Part shown: in pieces, positions 22,609 to 33,651 of the stretch | Numbering within the stretch: the first letter of the stretch is position 1 | Layout of the letters: the number at the start of each line of letters is the position of its first letter | Assembly (NCBI GenBank): GCA_026826555.1 | Contig: JAKSZT010054396.1 | Location: 19,428,233 to 19,492,232 of the forward strand | Direction of reading: 5' to 3' | Origin: Tolypeutes matacus | Lineage: Eukaryota > Chordata > Mammalia > Cingulata > Chlamyphoridae | DNA: 64,000 bases | Position numbers and translations under genes: made by a program | Notes under the pieces: model-generated | Databases searched by the model: none | The model's input: the letters and a program-made list of their open reading frames with translations, nothing else | Told to the model about the DNA's origin: nothing

Positions 22609-22739
22609 TGCTTAGGTTCTTAAAGTCTGGTTTATACCTGGTTTTTGTAACTCAGAATCCATTTCCCTCTCAGAACTATATTTTGCATCCCTGTTGGGTC
22701 CCTCAGCTAGCCGGTTTAAGCCTGTGTCAAGCATTACGT

Positions 22740-22985
22740 GGTGACATGGTTTTCTGGAAAGAGCACGGCATTAGGAATCAGACAGTACTGGGTTTGAATC
22801 CAAGCTGTAGCACTTACTAATTGTAAGGTCTTAGGCAGGTCACTAAACCCCTCTGAGCTTTGGTTTACTCATCTACAAAATGCAGCAAGTAAAGATGTTT
22901 TGTAAACTATAAATTGCTTTCTTAGGCCCAACCCTAAGATATAGAGTAGACATTCAGTAAATGTTTGCTGAATGAATGAACACAT
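22740..22985 (+). mobile_element. MIR SINE relic, nearly full length
   Basis: Sense MIR with well-kept blocks: aaagagcacggcattaggaa, ctgggtttgaatccaagctg, tagcacttactaattgtaag, acccctctgagctttggttt, gacattcagtaaatgtttgc, ending tgaatgaatg. Confidence 0.8.
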
Positions 22986-23814
22986 GAATATATATGTATC
23001 TTATTTCTTTGGGGAAAATCCTTCCAAAAGACCAAAGAATGAGGGACTCCTACAACTTCTGTACCTCCATGGTGGTGGTTTTAGGTAAGGGTCTACAGAA
23101 GTGGAGACGTCTCCAGGAGGCAGCTGTGGTGCTGTATCTGGCGCGGCATCTCTGCAGCATTCTGCAGCTGGATTTATAACTGCAGAAGCTTCAGAGGCAG
23201 GGCCAAGGTTTCTGGCATGAGTTCTGTCATCTTAGGGTCAACCGGCATGGGATCCCACGGGAGCACGATGGTGTGTGTGGACATCAGTGCAGGCCTCCTG
23301 TCAGATAGTGGTGGCCATAGAAGGAGCATGATGGGCACATTCATGCCTAAGTCAAATGTAAATCAGGGACCTTGTGTATACTTCTACCTCTTTGAAATGT
23401 AATAAAAGTTATAAAAAGATTTCTTTATGAGAAACTATATTAAATAGAACTGCATATTGATTGGTCTATAGAATGCATTTCAAGTAATGAAAGGAAATAA
23501 ACTTTTTTTTTTTTTTTTTTTTTTTAATGAAATGCACACTGTTATTCCTAGAAGGGAGCAAAAAGCCACAAGGTACTACAGACTTTGAGGCAGCTGTGTT
23601 CTGACTTTGGGAACAGGACTTGGCTTTATACTAAAATGACCCATGCTTTTCTAAATATAGTCAATGGTTCTCAAACAGACAGAAGAGACTCTTAACCGGG
23701 GTAGTACCTTTAAATCTATCTTCTATTTCAGTAGGCAAGCTTTCTGAAAATCACTAAAATTTCAAGAGCTTTTCGTTGTCGTCGTCTTTTTTATTTTTCT
23801 TAAGCAGTTGCTGT
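22986..23814. other. no recognised gene; poly-T tract
   Basis: Contains a T run at 23503-23525. The part 23030-23415 ends in aatgtaataaaagttataaa, which looks like a polyadenylation signal with a decayed tail, but I recognise no parent gene. See the finding on a possible retrocopy. Confidence 0.35.
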
Positions 23815-24010
23815 TTTTTGAGCTCCAAGGGCTGACAGCTGTTCTAGTTTTGCTTGGGGACTTTTTCACAATGTGGATTAATCAATGTTATGAACTGGGT
23901 CCGTGGGGTTTTGGGAATGTAATTGGTTTCAGATGACACTTTGCTAGTCAATCTGTGAAACAGCCGAATGTTGACACAGCTGAACAATTCCAGCTGTTTC
24001 CACTCGCCCC
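23815..24010. promoter_or_regulatory. candidate enhancer with three CAGCTG E-boxes
   Basis: Repeat-free block with CAGCTG at 23836-23841, 23977-23982 and 23991-23996, a homeodomain-like GATTAATCAAT at 23876-23886, aatgtaattgg at about 23917, and a SOX-like GAACAATTCC at 23982-23991. The motif density suggests an enhancer. No conservation data are available. Confidence 0.25.
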
Positions 24011-25639
24011 TTCCTCCTTCCCTGGACGCCACATCCTTTGCCTTTATTTTTGTCTGCCCTCTCTCATTATGACTTTGCTAAACTAATTTGTTATCCTTTT
24101 CTGAAATTTCTTTTTGCTTTTCTCTCCTTTGGGACGGCATGGCTCCCTCTTCGTTTTATATTCCACCCAATTTTATTGTGCAAAACTTTTCTCTTGGCTT
24201 TCATAGTTTCTAAGGAAATCATAGTTTTAACACTTAACTTCCATTTTTATTGGTGGTGATTATCTAGATTGTTTTATAAGGACAAACAGCAGCAAATTTA
24301 GGTTTTATACAAGTGCTTAGAATCTGTGAATATTGAGTTTCATAACTGGTTGATTAACTTTTTTTTTTTTTTTTAACCACCAGAGGCATACCATTGAATA
24401 AACAATATCAGCCATTAACTTCATCCAGTGCATAGTGGTTTTCCTATTGTATAATCCTCTGAAACAGTGAGAAAAAGAGATTCAGGTGTCAGTATTGCTG
24501 CTTGAAAAATACATGATTAGAAGGGAGGGGTCAAAAAAGGCTGAATTAAGCACAGTATATTGAGTTTATATACTGTCAGGGGAATGGTTCATAAATTGCT
24601 TTCAGTGGTTTTTCATTATCAGACTAATTTCTCTGTTTTTTTCTGAAGGTGCTTGTGTCTGCATCTATGTCTAGTGGCGGAATGGCTTTAACCACCTGGG
24701 CACCAAGGCTTGTTGCTACTTTATTGGGTGATGGGCTGCAAATCTACGCCAAATGCACTAAACCAAAGAATAGGGCTACCAGATAGATTACGTGGGTGGT
24801 CGAGGTCATTCCCGATAGCTGAGACTCATAATGTATGCAAAATAATCCCAGTCTTCCCAGAATGTGGTCTGTATTGACAAGTGGATGGCTCAGATTTAAA
24901 GGACAATTGTGCAGCCACCTACTCTGCCTGGCATGTGTACACTTAGATGCACAGCACAATGAACTATTTTGAAATCAGGTCTAAGATGTCAAAGAACTTG
25001 GAACAGTTGAATAATTATCATGAGAATTTGGCAAGTAAACTTATGCAACTGACATGGTGAATTTTTCCAGACATTCCCTCCCACTAAAACTTTTAATGGA
25101 CATATTATTAGAAGAGACACTGTCATGGGTGGAGACTGTCTTAGAGATGGGAAACAACGGGTAGATATACAACGTCATTTCTCTGAATGGAGAATTATAA
25201 ACAGTACAGACCCTTAGGCATTGGTTAGGGCTGATCCAGCTTAATACTTTTATATAATTGTGTGTGTAATGAAACTTCTGGACCTTTATGGTAGCAAAAT
25301 ACTAAGCTGTCAGGGACCATGTGTGCTGAAAAGAGACAGAAGAGCATCTGTAGGAACAAAGCTTATGGAAAAAATAACATAAATTGCACTTGGAGAATGA
25401 ACCACTGGATCAATAGATGATACCCTAATAAATGGGTTTACAAATCATTGCAGACAGTTCCCTAAGACCAAAATGCGAGTGTGGTCAAGAAGGCAGGCCA
25501 AATGCTGGATGTGATGAGTGTGGGTGCCAGAATCAAAACCAAAAGCGTGTCTTTGGCCATTGTCATTACATATTCTGTTAATATCATTCTGCCCCAGTTT
25601 GCTTATCAACCTCTCCAACTTTGGTAGTCTTGACCTTTG
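24011..25639. other. no recognised feature
   Basis: T run at about 24358-24375. Otherwise unique-looking sequence with short unrecognised open frames. Confidence 0.4.
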
Positions 25640-26135
25640 AATCAATTCACTCATTCAAGGGATTTTTTTTAGTACTTTATTTGTGTTGGACCCTTTGTTG
25701 TCCTCATGTAGCTAGTGCAGGACAGAGACATTGAGCAACCAGCTCTTAAATACATGGAAAATGGCAGCTGCATTAAATGTTGCACAGCAAAGGAAGATAG
25801 TGCTGTGCACATCTATAATAAGGAGATTTGATTTGGGTCAGAGATGGCTCTCTTGAGAAAGTGAGTTTGTGTCCAGATCAGTAGAAGTTAACCAGGCTGG
25901 GCAGAGAGGAGTTGAGGATGCAAAGTTGACATAAATATAGTACCTACATGCAAGGAGCTCACAGTCTTATTAAAACAGTCGCAGTGATTTGTGATATCTG
26001 CTACCTATGGTGAAAGTTTTCATGGGCATGTTATCACTGAGGAGGGAAAATCTAAGCAAGATTCTGGGGGAGGGGCCATCCTCGGGGAAATCTTCCTGGA
26101 GGAAGTGACATTTGAGCTGAGTGTTGAATGCTCAT
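25640..26135 (-). mobile_element. L2 LINE 3' region
   Basis: Antisense L2. The 25935-26135 part has tgcaaggagctcacagtctt, gggaaatcttcctggaggaag and tgacatttgagctgagtgtt, close to the family's 'gaaggcctctctgaggaggtgacatttgagc'. The 25640-25930 part (ttcaagggattttttttagt, gtgttggaccctttgttgtc) looks like a second, more decayed L2 terminus. Confidence 0.5.
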
Positions 26136-26584
26136 AATACTGTTAATTTGTGAAACATCCTGGAGCCTTAACTGCTTTGTTTTTGTAATGCTTGGGACTC
26201 AGATTTTCCATGTTAGATATACCAAGGACATTGAGTGATTCTTGTTAGTCTCTGCAGGAGGAGATTGAGAGGAGTGAGTAATTAGCACAGGGCAAGCAAT
26301 AAAGCAGCATTAGGTACCAGGAGCAAAAGGGTGAGGGTGGGGAACCTGCAGACTGCTTATTGCTCCCAAGTCACCTTATCTCTTAGAAATTCTGAAATTC
26401 TACTTCTGTGCTAGAAAAGGAGATGACCAGGTGCGGCAGTTGCTTCTCTTGCTGCCCCCTTACTCAGCGTAGCTCAGAAGCCACACTTCAGCCATGACCG
26501 TCCCTTAACCACCAGGCATGGCCTCTACCAAAGCCATCCAGGATGAATCTCTGAGACAGTATGGATGATGGACAGGAAGGCTAT
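26136..26584. other. no recognised feature
   Basis: Unique-looking sequence. Nothing is supported. Confidence 0.35.
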
Positions 26585-26705
26585 TAAGGGTGCATTCCTG
26601 GGCCCCCAGGCAGGCCTGCCGAAGCAGTATGGTGGTGGTGGTGTTTCTGCATTTTTAACTAGCTCCCTAGGTGACTCTCCTGCACTCTGAAATCTGAGAA
26701 CCCTA
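26585..26705 (+). mobile_element. MER5A-like fragment
   Basis: gcattcctgggcccccaggc, tttctgcatttttaactagc, tccctaggtgactctcctgc, ctgaaatctgagaaccct follow the second half of MER5A. A (TGG)n stutter lies at about 26630-26642. Confidence 0.55.
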
Positions 26706-26959
26706 AAGTTTAAAGTAGAGTTTTAGGCTATGCAGGAGTGCCAGGTTACAGGGCAGGTATAATGACATGAAGCTCACTAGACTAATATAAAGCCAATAAG
26801 AATGGGTCCTTGTAAATGTGCCCTTTTTATTGCAAGGGCTATGTAAAACTAAAGAATGATTTAAAGACTTGATACTAAGAAGGTACAGACTAAAATTACC
26901 TGGACCACCATCATAGGTGGAAAACGTGGCTCAAGCGAATCATAGCCTGTGATGTGAGT

Positions 26960-27110
26960 TGCTATTTTTCTTTTCAAAATGTGATTGCATAATTGTATAC
27001 ATGCACTCTCTCCCTTGAGGCAGAGGGCTAATTGCATAATGCCCCATCACTCTGTCCTCTAATTATGGTTTATAAAATGTTCTGCGTTGACTTTTGCCAT
27101 CACAGCTGCC
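26960..27110. promoter_or_regulatory. candidate conserved element with paired ATTGCATAAT motifs
   Basis: ATTGCATAAT occurs twice, at 26984-26993 and 27031-27040. This resembles C/EBP or POU octamer-like sites. CTAATTGC, CTAATTATGG and cacagctgcc lie close by. Repeat-free. Function is inferred. Confidence 0.25.
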
Positions 27111-27124
27111 CTGGAGGTTGACTC

Positions 27125-27310
27125 TAGAATGTTGTGGCTGGAAGGGGCTTGAGACGTTATCCAGCACTAACTCTACTTATGCTTTATTCTGAAGTGAGAG
27201 CGAGGATCAGCAACGTTGAGTGAGGTGCCCAAGCCACACAGAAAGGTGGTTCAGGCTCAGGACTAGAACTTGGCTTTCCTGGCTTTCCCCCTATGTTCAA
27301 TAGCTAGGCC
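27125..27310 (-). mobile_element. MIR3-type SINE relic
   Basis: Antisense: ggctggaaggggcttgagac, ttatccagcactaactctac, gtgaggtgcccaagccacac, gactagaacttggctttcct. This follows the MIR3 order. Confidence 0.55.
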
Positions 27311-27419
27311 AGGCATGCTCTTACTTTATTTTTCCATACTGGCTCATTTTCTCACTGTTTTCACGGGAATCCTGATTTGGAATCTCCTGGGATTTTTGAA
27401 GGCAAAAGCTGTCATTTAG

Positions 27420-27660
27420 TGTTCTTATTGTTTTATAATAATGGTAGTTCATATCTATTGAGCATGTGATATGTGCCAGGCTGTGTGCTAACCACTCGAT
27501 ATGCATTGGTCATGTAATCCTTTCAGCACTCCTGTGAAGGCAGATGTCCCCATTTTAAAGACGAGGAAGCTGAGGCTTCAGAAACTTTCAAGAACCTTTC
27601 CAAAGAGATACAACTCGTAACCTGGAGACCAAAGACTTTAGCCAGGCTAGCAGTCTGCAT
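27420..27660 (-). mobile_element. MIR SINE relic
   Basis: Antisense MIR: catatctattgagcatgtga, tatgtgccaggctgtgtgct, tgtaatcctttcagcactcc, ccattttaaagacgaggaag, ctgaggcttcagaaac. Confidence 0.7.
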
Positions 27661-28069
27661 CCAGGGTATTCTTTCAGTTTTTATTATACTGTTGGCTGAT
27701 TATGCTGATGTAAAAAAAACTCCTTTTGTACAGCTGCAAGGTCAGGTAACCTTATCCAAATTACTCTTTATATTTAGATAATAAAAGAGAAGATTTACTA
27801 AACATTGACATTACGCCAAATTGTAATTACTCACTTTTTATGCTTTATCTAATTGCATTTGTATTCTCTAGTTTGTTCTCACTGGGCAGTGACTGCCTTC
27901 TATCTGCTTTTTGTCTCCCAACATCCTTTCTACAAGCTTGATTTTAATAAAATAAACAAGGTAACTCCACATGGAGAGAATCTGTTTTTTCTGTGGAGCC
28001 TCTATTTTCTGTCAGGAACATCGGCAGCTCCAAAATGTTAAGACATCTATTATTACTTACCATCTAAAC

Positions 28070-28262
28070 CAGAGGTTCTTAACCTTTTTTGTCCCATGGA
28101 CCCCTTTGCCAGTCAGGTGAAAACCACGGACCCCTTACTAAGTCCACACTATACTGTGTATTATTTAATAAATATATCACACCTGCACCAACACGTCCCC
28201 ACAAGAATAATGTTTTTTTGAATTTCAATGCAAGCTCAGGGACCCCTGGTTAAGAACCCCTG
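28070..28262 (+). mobile_element. hAT nonautonomous element (GGTTCTTAACC TIRs)
   Basis: A 193-bp element starting CAGAGGTTCTTAACC and ending GGTTAAGAACCCCTG, near-complementary termini of the MER1-like hAT group. The internal tcccatggacccctttgcca also fits. No matching 8-bp target duplication is visible. A relative in opposite orientation lies at 58986. Confidence 0.75.
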
Positions 28263-28859
28263 GCAGGCTCGTTGTGTCAGAACAAACTGTAATGCTCTGG
28301 GTTGCCATTGCACGGTATGTCCTGATCTGGTGGGCTTCCAGAGGCCAGCCTGGCTCTTGGAACGGTGACCTACAGCTCAGCGAGCATACTGGTGAGCACT
28401 TTGACTTGTGAATCCCCGTTGGTCACATCTCCTATTACAATATGTTTCTTGTGCTGCGTGTTTCAGTTTCAGGTAAGATCCTCGCAAGGTGTGAATTTTA
28501 TACTTTTCAGATGATTGTAATCAATGAGAAAAGGCAAGTATGGAAAAAAAGCTCACATCCAGTTGGGGTGACGTTTTCTATCACATACTTCAAAGACTGT
28601 TCTTGGGGAGCACGCCCCTGAACCTCAATAGTGAGCATGTAAATACCCACACACTCAGGGATGGAGGCTGCATTTCCATTTAGACCCAGAGCTCCTGCTG
28701 TATCCCTATGCACCGGGAGAGGAGAGGGTGAAAGCACTGTCATCCTGCCCAGTACTACTGCCATGTGTACACTGAACACCTAAATTAATAAGCATCCAAA
28801 ACAGCCTAGGGACTCCTTGAGGCCACTCCTCTGAGAAGGGGTCACAAACACATGGCTTT
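28263..28859. other. no recognised feature
   Basis: Unique-looking sequence. The 90-codon frame at 28507-28779 (minus) is unrecognised. Confidence 0.4.
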
Positions 28860-29040
28860 GTCCAGGCTCCTGCCTTCTCTACTGGGCTCGCTCCTCCTGC
28901 CTTTCAACACTCCGCTCAAGGTCCTCTCCTCTGAGACCTCTTCCCTGTCCCCCTCCAGGCTGGAGGGTGCCCTTCCCCACTGCTCACATGCTCTCTGCTG
29001 ACCTTGGGCAGCCTCCACACTGTGCTCAGATATAAGTTTT
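28860..29040 (+). mobile_element. possible L2 fragment
   Basis: cctttcaacactccgctcaa, ggtcctctcctctgagacct, cttccctgtccccctccagg parallels the L2 'ctgctcaaatgtcacctcctcagagaggccttccctgacc' block. Weak. Confidence 0.35.
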
Positions 29041-30048
29041 GATCTATTGGGCCAGGCCTGATTTTGAGAGTTCCAGAGCAACACAAATCCTGAGGAACTC
29101 TTCTTTCTGGCAAAGAAGAGTCCTGAGACTTTAGAGTCTGGGCCACTTGCCTAGGGCATGGGGACAGAAATCCTCAGCATGACTGGCCAGGAGCTGTGGT
29201 GTGGCACCCCCAGAGCTTATCACCTGCATGGGGAGAGAGGGCCTGCTCTCAGAAGGGGATTGGCACAAAGAGGCAGTGCTCCGTAATTTCCAAATGCAAT
29301 GCAGAAGCAGTGGTGTAGCATTGCAGAAAAGGAGAAGGTTGATGAGGGTAGGGAAGACTTGGGGAGAAAATTGAGGAAAGGGCTATGAAAGAAACAAGAA
29401 GTGGAAAGCATGGCCCAAGGCTGTCTCCTTGGTTCCATGGTTTGGCCAAAGAGAGCTCCAAAAGCCCTGTCTGTTGCCCTCGTATTTGTCCCCATTGAGT
29501 CCTGCTGGTGCCTGGGTAACATGTAGGGCATTTAGACCAGAGGGGACCAGGTGAGAAGTTGCCAGTGTCCCTTGGGGTGGGGATACTGGCACATGTGGTA
29601 TTTCTGTTCAATTTATCTAACATTTATTGAGCAATTTCTATGTGTAAGGTGCTGGTACAAAGATACATAAAACACCATCTCTTTGCAGGACCCCTTGTGC
29701 CCAGTAAGTAAAGCAAGGGTTTGAAAAGTTCCTTTTAACTCTTGCTGTGTAAATATGAATAATTTTAATATGTCTAGGGACAGATAACCCATCCAAGCCT
29801 TCAAGACTAGTGCCTACAAATACTCAAAGTCTGGGACTTACACTTCAGAGTGAGGGCAACCCCATAACTTGTCTGCTCCATATCACTGATCCCGTCCACC
29901 CCAACACCACCCATGCCTTGATGTCAGCATGCAGCCAACACATCTGCCACCTGCATGCCCACATGTTCCCCCACATCAGCACGTCCAGCCATGCCCTGAG
30001 ATGCCAAATACCCAGGGAAGGAGGAACAGGTCCTCCTTCCTAAGTACA
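29041..30048. other. no recognised gene; short MIR/L2 terminus
   Basis: A fragment at 29613-29660 (taacatttattgagcaattt, ctatgtgtaaggtgctggta) is a MIR/L2 end. Open frames at 29220-29531 and 29249-29623 (minus) are overlapping and unrecognised. Confidence 0.4.
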
Positions 30049-30067
30049 TTGGGGATGCCTGCTTTTA

Positions 30068-30406
30068 TATAATTTTATTGAAGTATATCATACATACACG
30101 CACATACATAAACAGTAAGTGTATAGGTAAAAGTTGTGAACTTAGAAAACAAACACGCCTAACATCATACCAGGCTCCCGTATATTTTTCTACCACCAAG
30201 ACCTTGCTTGCTGTGAAACATTTGTTACAAGCTATGAGCTAACTATAGCCCATACCTTACCTTTGGTGTACTTGCCCCCAACCCACCTGATTATAAACTC
30301 CCTGTATTAGTATTATATACTCGTTATAGTTTGTGAAAGACGGTTCTCATATTTGTTCTGTTAACCACAGTCCTTCTTCCGCCACTGGATTCCCTGTGTT
30401 ATACAG
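30068..30406 (-). mobile_element. 5'-truncated L1 3' end with perfect 19-bp target duplication
   Basis: A 339-bp antisense L1 3' fragment: ataattttattgaagtatat, ctatgagctaactatagccc, ttctgttaaccacagtcctt. ttggggatgcctgctttta is repeated exactly at 30049-30067 and 30407-30425. There is no clear A tail, only an AATAAAATTATA-like terminus on the element strand. Confidence 0.85.
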
Positions 30407-30425
30407 TTGGGGATGCCTGCTTTTA

Positions 30426-30989
30426 GATGCAGGCTTACCAGAGAGGCTTGAGGTTCTATCATCTTTGATGCTGGATTCCAGCCATTTTACCCCTTTCAGT
30501 AAAAAGAATTAAGTGGTGTGACCAGTCCGAACATCCCAAACTACTCTCCCCACGTGTTCTTTTGTCTGAGAAAGCAGAGACTCCAATCCAGTGTCGCTGA
30601 GCAGCTGCTGCTGGTCCAGGGGTAAGAGAGGTGCTGCAGGCCTGTGGATAGAGCTCCTCGTTTTGCTCCCTGCTTTGGGCCACAGGGTCATCCTTAATCC
30701 CTCCTGCCCTGAGACCTACAGGGAAGGTCCTTGTGAGTGCCTGCTCTTGGGGTGTGTTGCCATGGCAACTACCTGGGACCAGGCCAGGGAGAAGCAAGTT
30801 CCCTTCAGTGGATTGACTGGCTGGAGCAGAAGGAGGAGGGGAGGGTAAACAAAGAAGAAAATGCGAAACTGCAGTCTGGATGCCAGAGTATCAGGGAACA
30901 AGTTTATCAGGGGCTTGCTGATGCCAAGCAGGGTAGAAGATCCCAAGAAATGTGAGATCTGTGTCTCCCTGCAAGCAGTTAGTTTACAA
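30426..30989. other. no recognised feature
   Basis: Several overlapping open frames of 60-112 codons on both strands between 30459 and 30955, none recognisable. Locally GC-richer than its surroundings. Confidence 0.35.
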
Positions 30990-31075
30990 TCTACTCATTC
31001 ACCAAGAATTTACTGAGCAGCTATTTGGTATCGCACCCTGTGTTAAGGGTGGGGATAAAGCAGGTAACCTAGCCG
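30990..31075 (-). mobile_element. L2 terminal fragment
   Basis: tctactcattcaccaagaat, ttactgagcagctatttgg, aagggtggggataaagcagg follows the antisense L2 terminus. Confidence 0.4.
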
Positions 31076-32094
31076 CTCAGCCCTGATGACATTTATAGCT
31101 GGTGGCACTTATTAACAGAAGGGGATCTGTCATGTTTTAATCCGTCCTTTACTTTTATGGATTATTTTATCAAAAGTAACCAAATTCCTTTCTCTCCATC
31201 AGAAAGGACTGTTAGCTGCCAGAACCGGAGATTTTAATTTATTTTTGTTTTTCTCCTTGATACCATCTGTCCTTGTCCCAGCCTTTAGGTTGATCCCAAT
31301 TTAACAGAAGGACAAGCAAAGAAAGAATGAGAAGAAGAATCTCTTGTCATAGCTGATAAATAGCGGGAAATCCTGGCCTTTAATTCCCAATCAGGAGAAA
31401 GTTCTGTTGGGATTAATCACAATAGCTTTTCTCAAGCAGATTTTGAATGGAATAAGCTTTCTACAAACCTTTATTCCTCCAAAAACATTCATAATTGCTC
31501 ATACAATAGTTTTGTAATAAATACATGCATTCGAATAACTCTTTCGTAGCAGGGAACATAAAGTGAACTATCCTTCAAAGAGTGAAGATAAAAAATATCA
31601 TGATCTACAGTCCAGTAAACATCAATCTAAGGTATGCAGGGAATACCCTCTCACCGAGAGAACTTGCAGATGGCTCAGATGGCCTGCATTTTGTGTGTTT
31701 TATTCCATAGGCAAGGATCTTGTTCTAATGCTATTATAACAGCTGGGAATTATGTTCCTCTTTCTCTTCCTGCCGCTTGCATGGGGCATCCCCTGAGGTT
31801 CAGTCACTGGCTTTCTCTTCTCTCTGCTTTCTCTCTAGAAGACCCAGCTCTCCTTACAGCCGTAACCTTCACATGCCCATTGGAAGGGAAATGTAACTGA
31901 TAGACATTAGGAAGCAAGATGTGTGACTAATATTATTGAGAGGAGGGGTGGCAGTGGTTAAGGAAAAAAGGAAGAAACCAAAGTTGACCTTTCTCCTCAA
32001 TTCTAGTATTAGTCACACCTATGGAAATGTTCTATCACTATAAAGTCACCCCTTTTTTCAACAGACTAGCAGTTCTAAAACAGTACCTGCCTTA
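31076..32094. other. no recognised gene; AT-rich unique block
   Basis: No nameable repeat. The part 31130-31600 is AT-rich and repeat-free, with gggattaatcacaatagc and cattcataattgctcat, and could be conserved noncoding sequence. Evidence is weak. Confidence 0.3.
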
Positions 32095-32180
32095 TACAAC
32101 AAATATTTACTGAACACTTATTTTGTGCTAGGCATTGTGCTCCAGGTGCTTGGAATATGTAATGGCAAAGAAGATGCAGA
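32095..32180 (-). mobile_element. L2 terminal fragment
   Basis: acaacaaatatttactgaac, acttattttgtgctaggcat, tgtgctccaggtgcttgg is an antisense L2 terminus. Confidence 0.5.
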
Positions 32181-32269
32181 CTTTGTCAGATGGGCAGTAC
32201 AGACCAATTATCTTGTTAAAATACAAAGTGATTGGTCCTAAAAGTAGGGACAGAGTCACCCTGACTGTC

Positions 32270-32912
32270 CTGTCTCTCTCAGAGCTCTCATCATTCTTCT
32301 GCTCATTCCCACATAAAAACCTGGTTTTCAACAATTTCATCCTCTCTTCCCTAACTCACCTTGTGATCTTCAATTAGTCTGTAACCTTCCTGACATTCTT
32401 CAGATTGTCTCCCCTGCTTTCTCCTTACATTCCCTGAACCCTGGCCTTATTACTTCTTCCTACCTGCATTATTTTCCTTGCTTCCTAAGCTGATTTCCCT
32501 GCCCATGACCTGACTCCTTTCTAATCCGTCCTTAACCTCGTAGCAAGATTAATGTTCCTGAAAACATTTCCTTCCTCCTGAGCTCTCATCTCCTGCATAT
32601 TCATTCATTCATTCATTTTGCAAAGAGTTAAGATTTTCTTGGAATTACTCAGAGATTCCACTGCTGTGGGAGTGAGCTCTTAACTCCTTAGCCTGATGGT
32701 ATAGTCTTTGCCAGCCTACCTTTCTGATCCAGCTCCTCCATCTAAACAGAGATGTTTTTTTCTCACACTCTTACAACATGCACTGTATCTTCTTGCTTTT
32801 TCCTTTGCTCTTGCTCTACTCTCCACCAAGATATCCAGTGATCCCATCACAGTCCAATTGAAGTCCTGCTTCTTCCACGAGGCTTCCCAAACTGCTCCAT
32901 CCTGTAAGGAGA
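32270..32912 (+). mobile_element. L2 LINE 3' region
   Basis: Sense L2 relic. Blocks parallel the end of the L2 reverse-transcriptase region and 3' UTR: gctttctccttacattccct, agcaagattaatgttcctga, ttaactccttagcctgatgg, gccagcctacctttctgatc, cagctcctccat. A (TCAT)n stretch lies at about 32600-32617. The frames are broken throughout. Confidence 0.5.
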
Positions 32913-32953
32913 TGGGACTGAACAACAGAATAGGCCCCTGCTCAGTCAATAGC

Positions 32954-33316
32954 TGTCATAGTTTGGAAGGGCTGCTCTAACAGACACCACAGAATGCATG
33001 GCTTAACAGGAATTTATTGTCTCACAGTTTTGAATGCTAGAAGTTCAAAATCAAGGTGTTGGCAGGATCATACTTTCTCCATATGCTGGCAATCGATAAC
33101 TCAGCCTCTGCCTCCATCACATGGCCATCCTTCTCCTTTTATCTCTTCTTCTCTCTTATTCTGACCCATTGGATTAAGGCCCACCCTGATTCCATTTATC
33201 CTCACCATAACTAATAACATCTAGAAAGATCCTATTTATAAATGGATTCACAACCACAAGACTAGGGGTGAGAACTGGAACATGCCTTTGTGGGGCACAT
33301 GATTCAATCCATAACA
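32954..33316 (-). mobile_element. solo LTR, MLT1-like (ERVL-MaLR)
   Basis: Antisense 363-bp LTR. Its reverse complement starts TGTTATGGATTGAATCATGTG and has catttataaataggatcttt and gattttgaacttctagcatt. It ends actgtgagacaataaattcc, cattctgtggtgtctgttag, agcagcccttccaaactatgaca. That is the MLT1 order, with TG...CA ends. The flanking 5-mers atagc and gcagc share three bases. No internal region is seen. Confidence 0.8.
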
Positions 33317-33416
33317 GCAGCAAACCATACTCGTGTAAGAATGACTCACAAAACCCTAGTGCCATTGAATGTGTTTTGAATCCTTCTTAAACTTCTTTCA
33401 AAACTAAATGCCTATC

Positions 33417-33636
33417 ACATGGTGTTAATAATGGGTGCATGGAAAAATATACCAAATGTACGCCATGGACCATAGTTAGTGGTAATAGTCTGATGATATT
33501 CTTTCATAATCTGTAACATGTTCTACAACAATGTAAAGTGTTGGGGGGCTGTTGATGTATGGGAATTTGCACATTATGAATGATTGTTTTGTAAGCTAAC
33601 AACTTCTCTAAAAAAAAAAGTGTGTTAAAAAACAAC
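33417..33636 (+). mobile_element. 5'-truncated L1 3' end
   Basis: A 220-bp sense fragment: ggaaaaatataccaaatgta, ccatggaccatagttagtgg, tgtaagctaacaacttctct, then an A-rich tail. aactaaatgcctatc (33402-33416) and aactgaatgcctatc (33637-33651) form a 15-bp target duplication with one mismatch. Confidence 0.85.
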
Positions 33637-33651
33637 AACTGAATGCCTATC

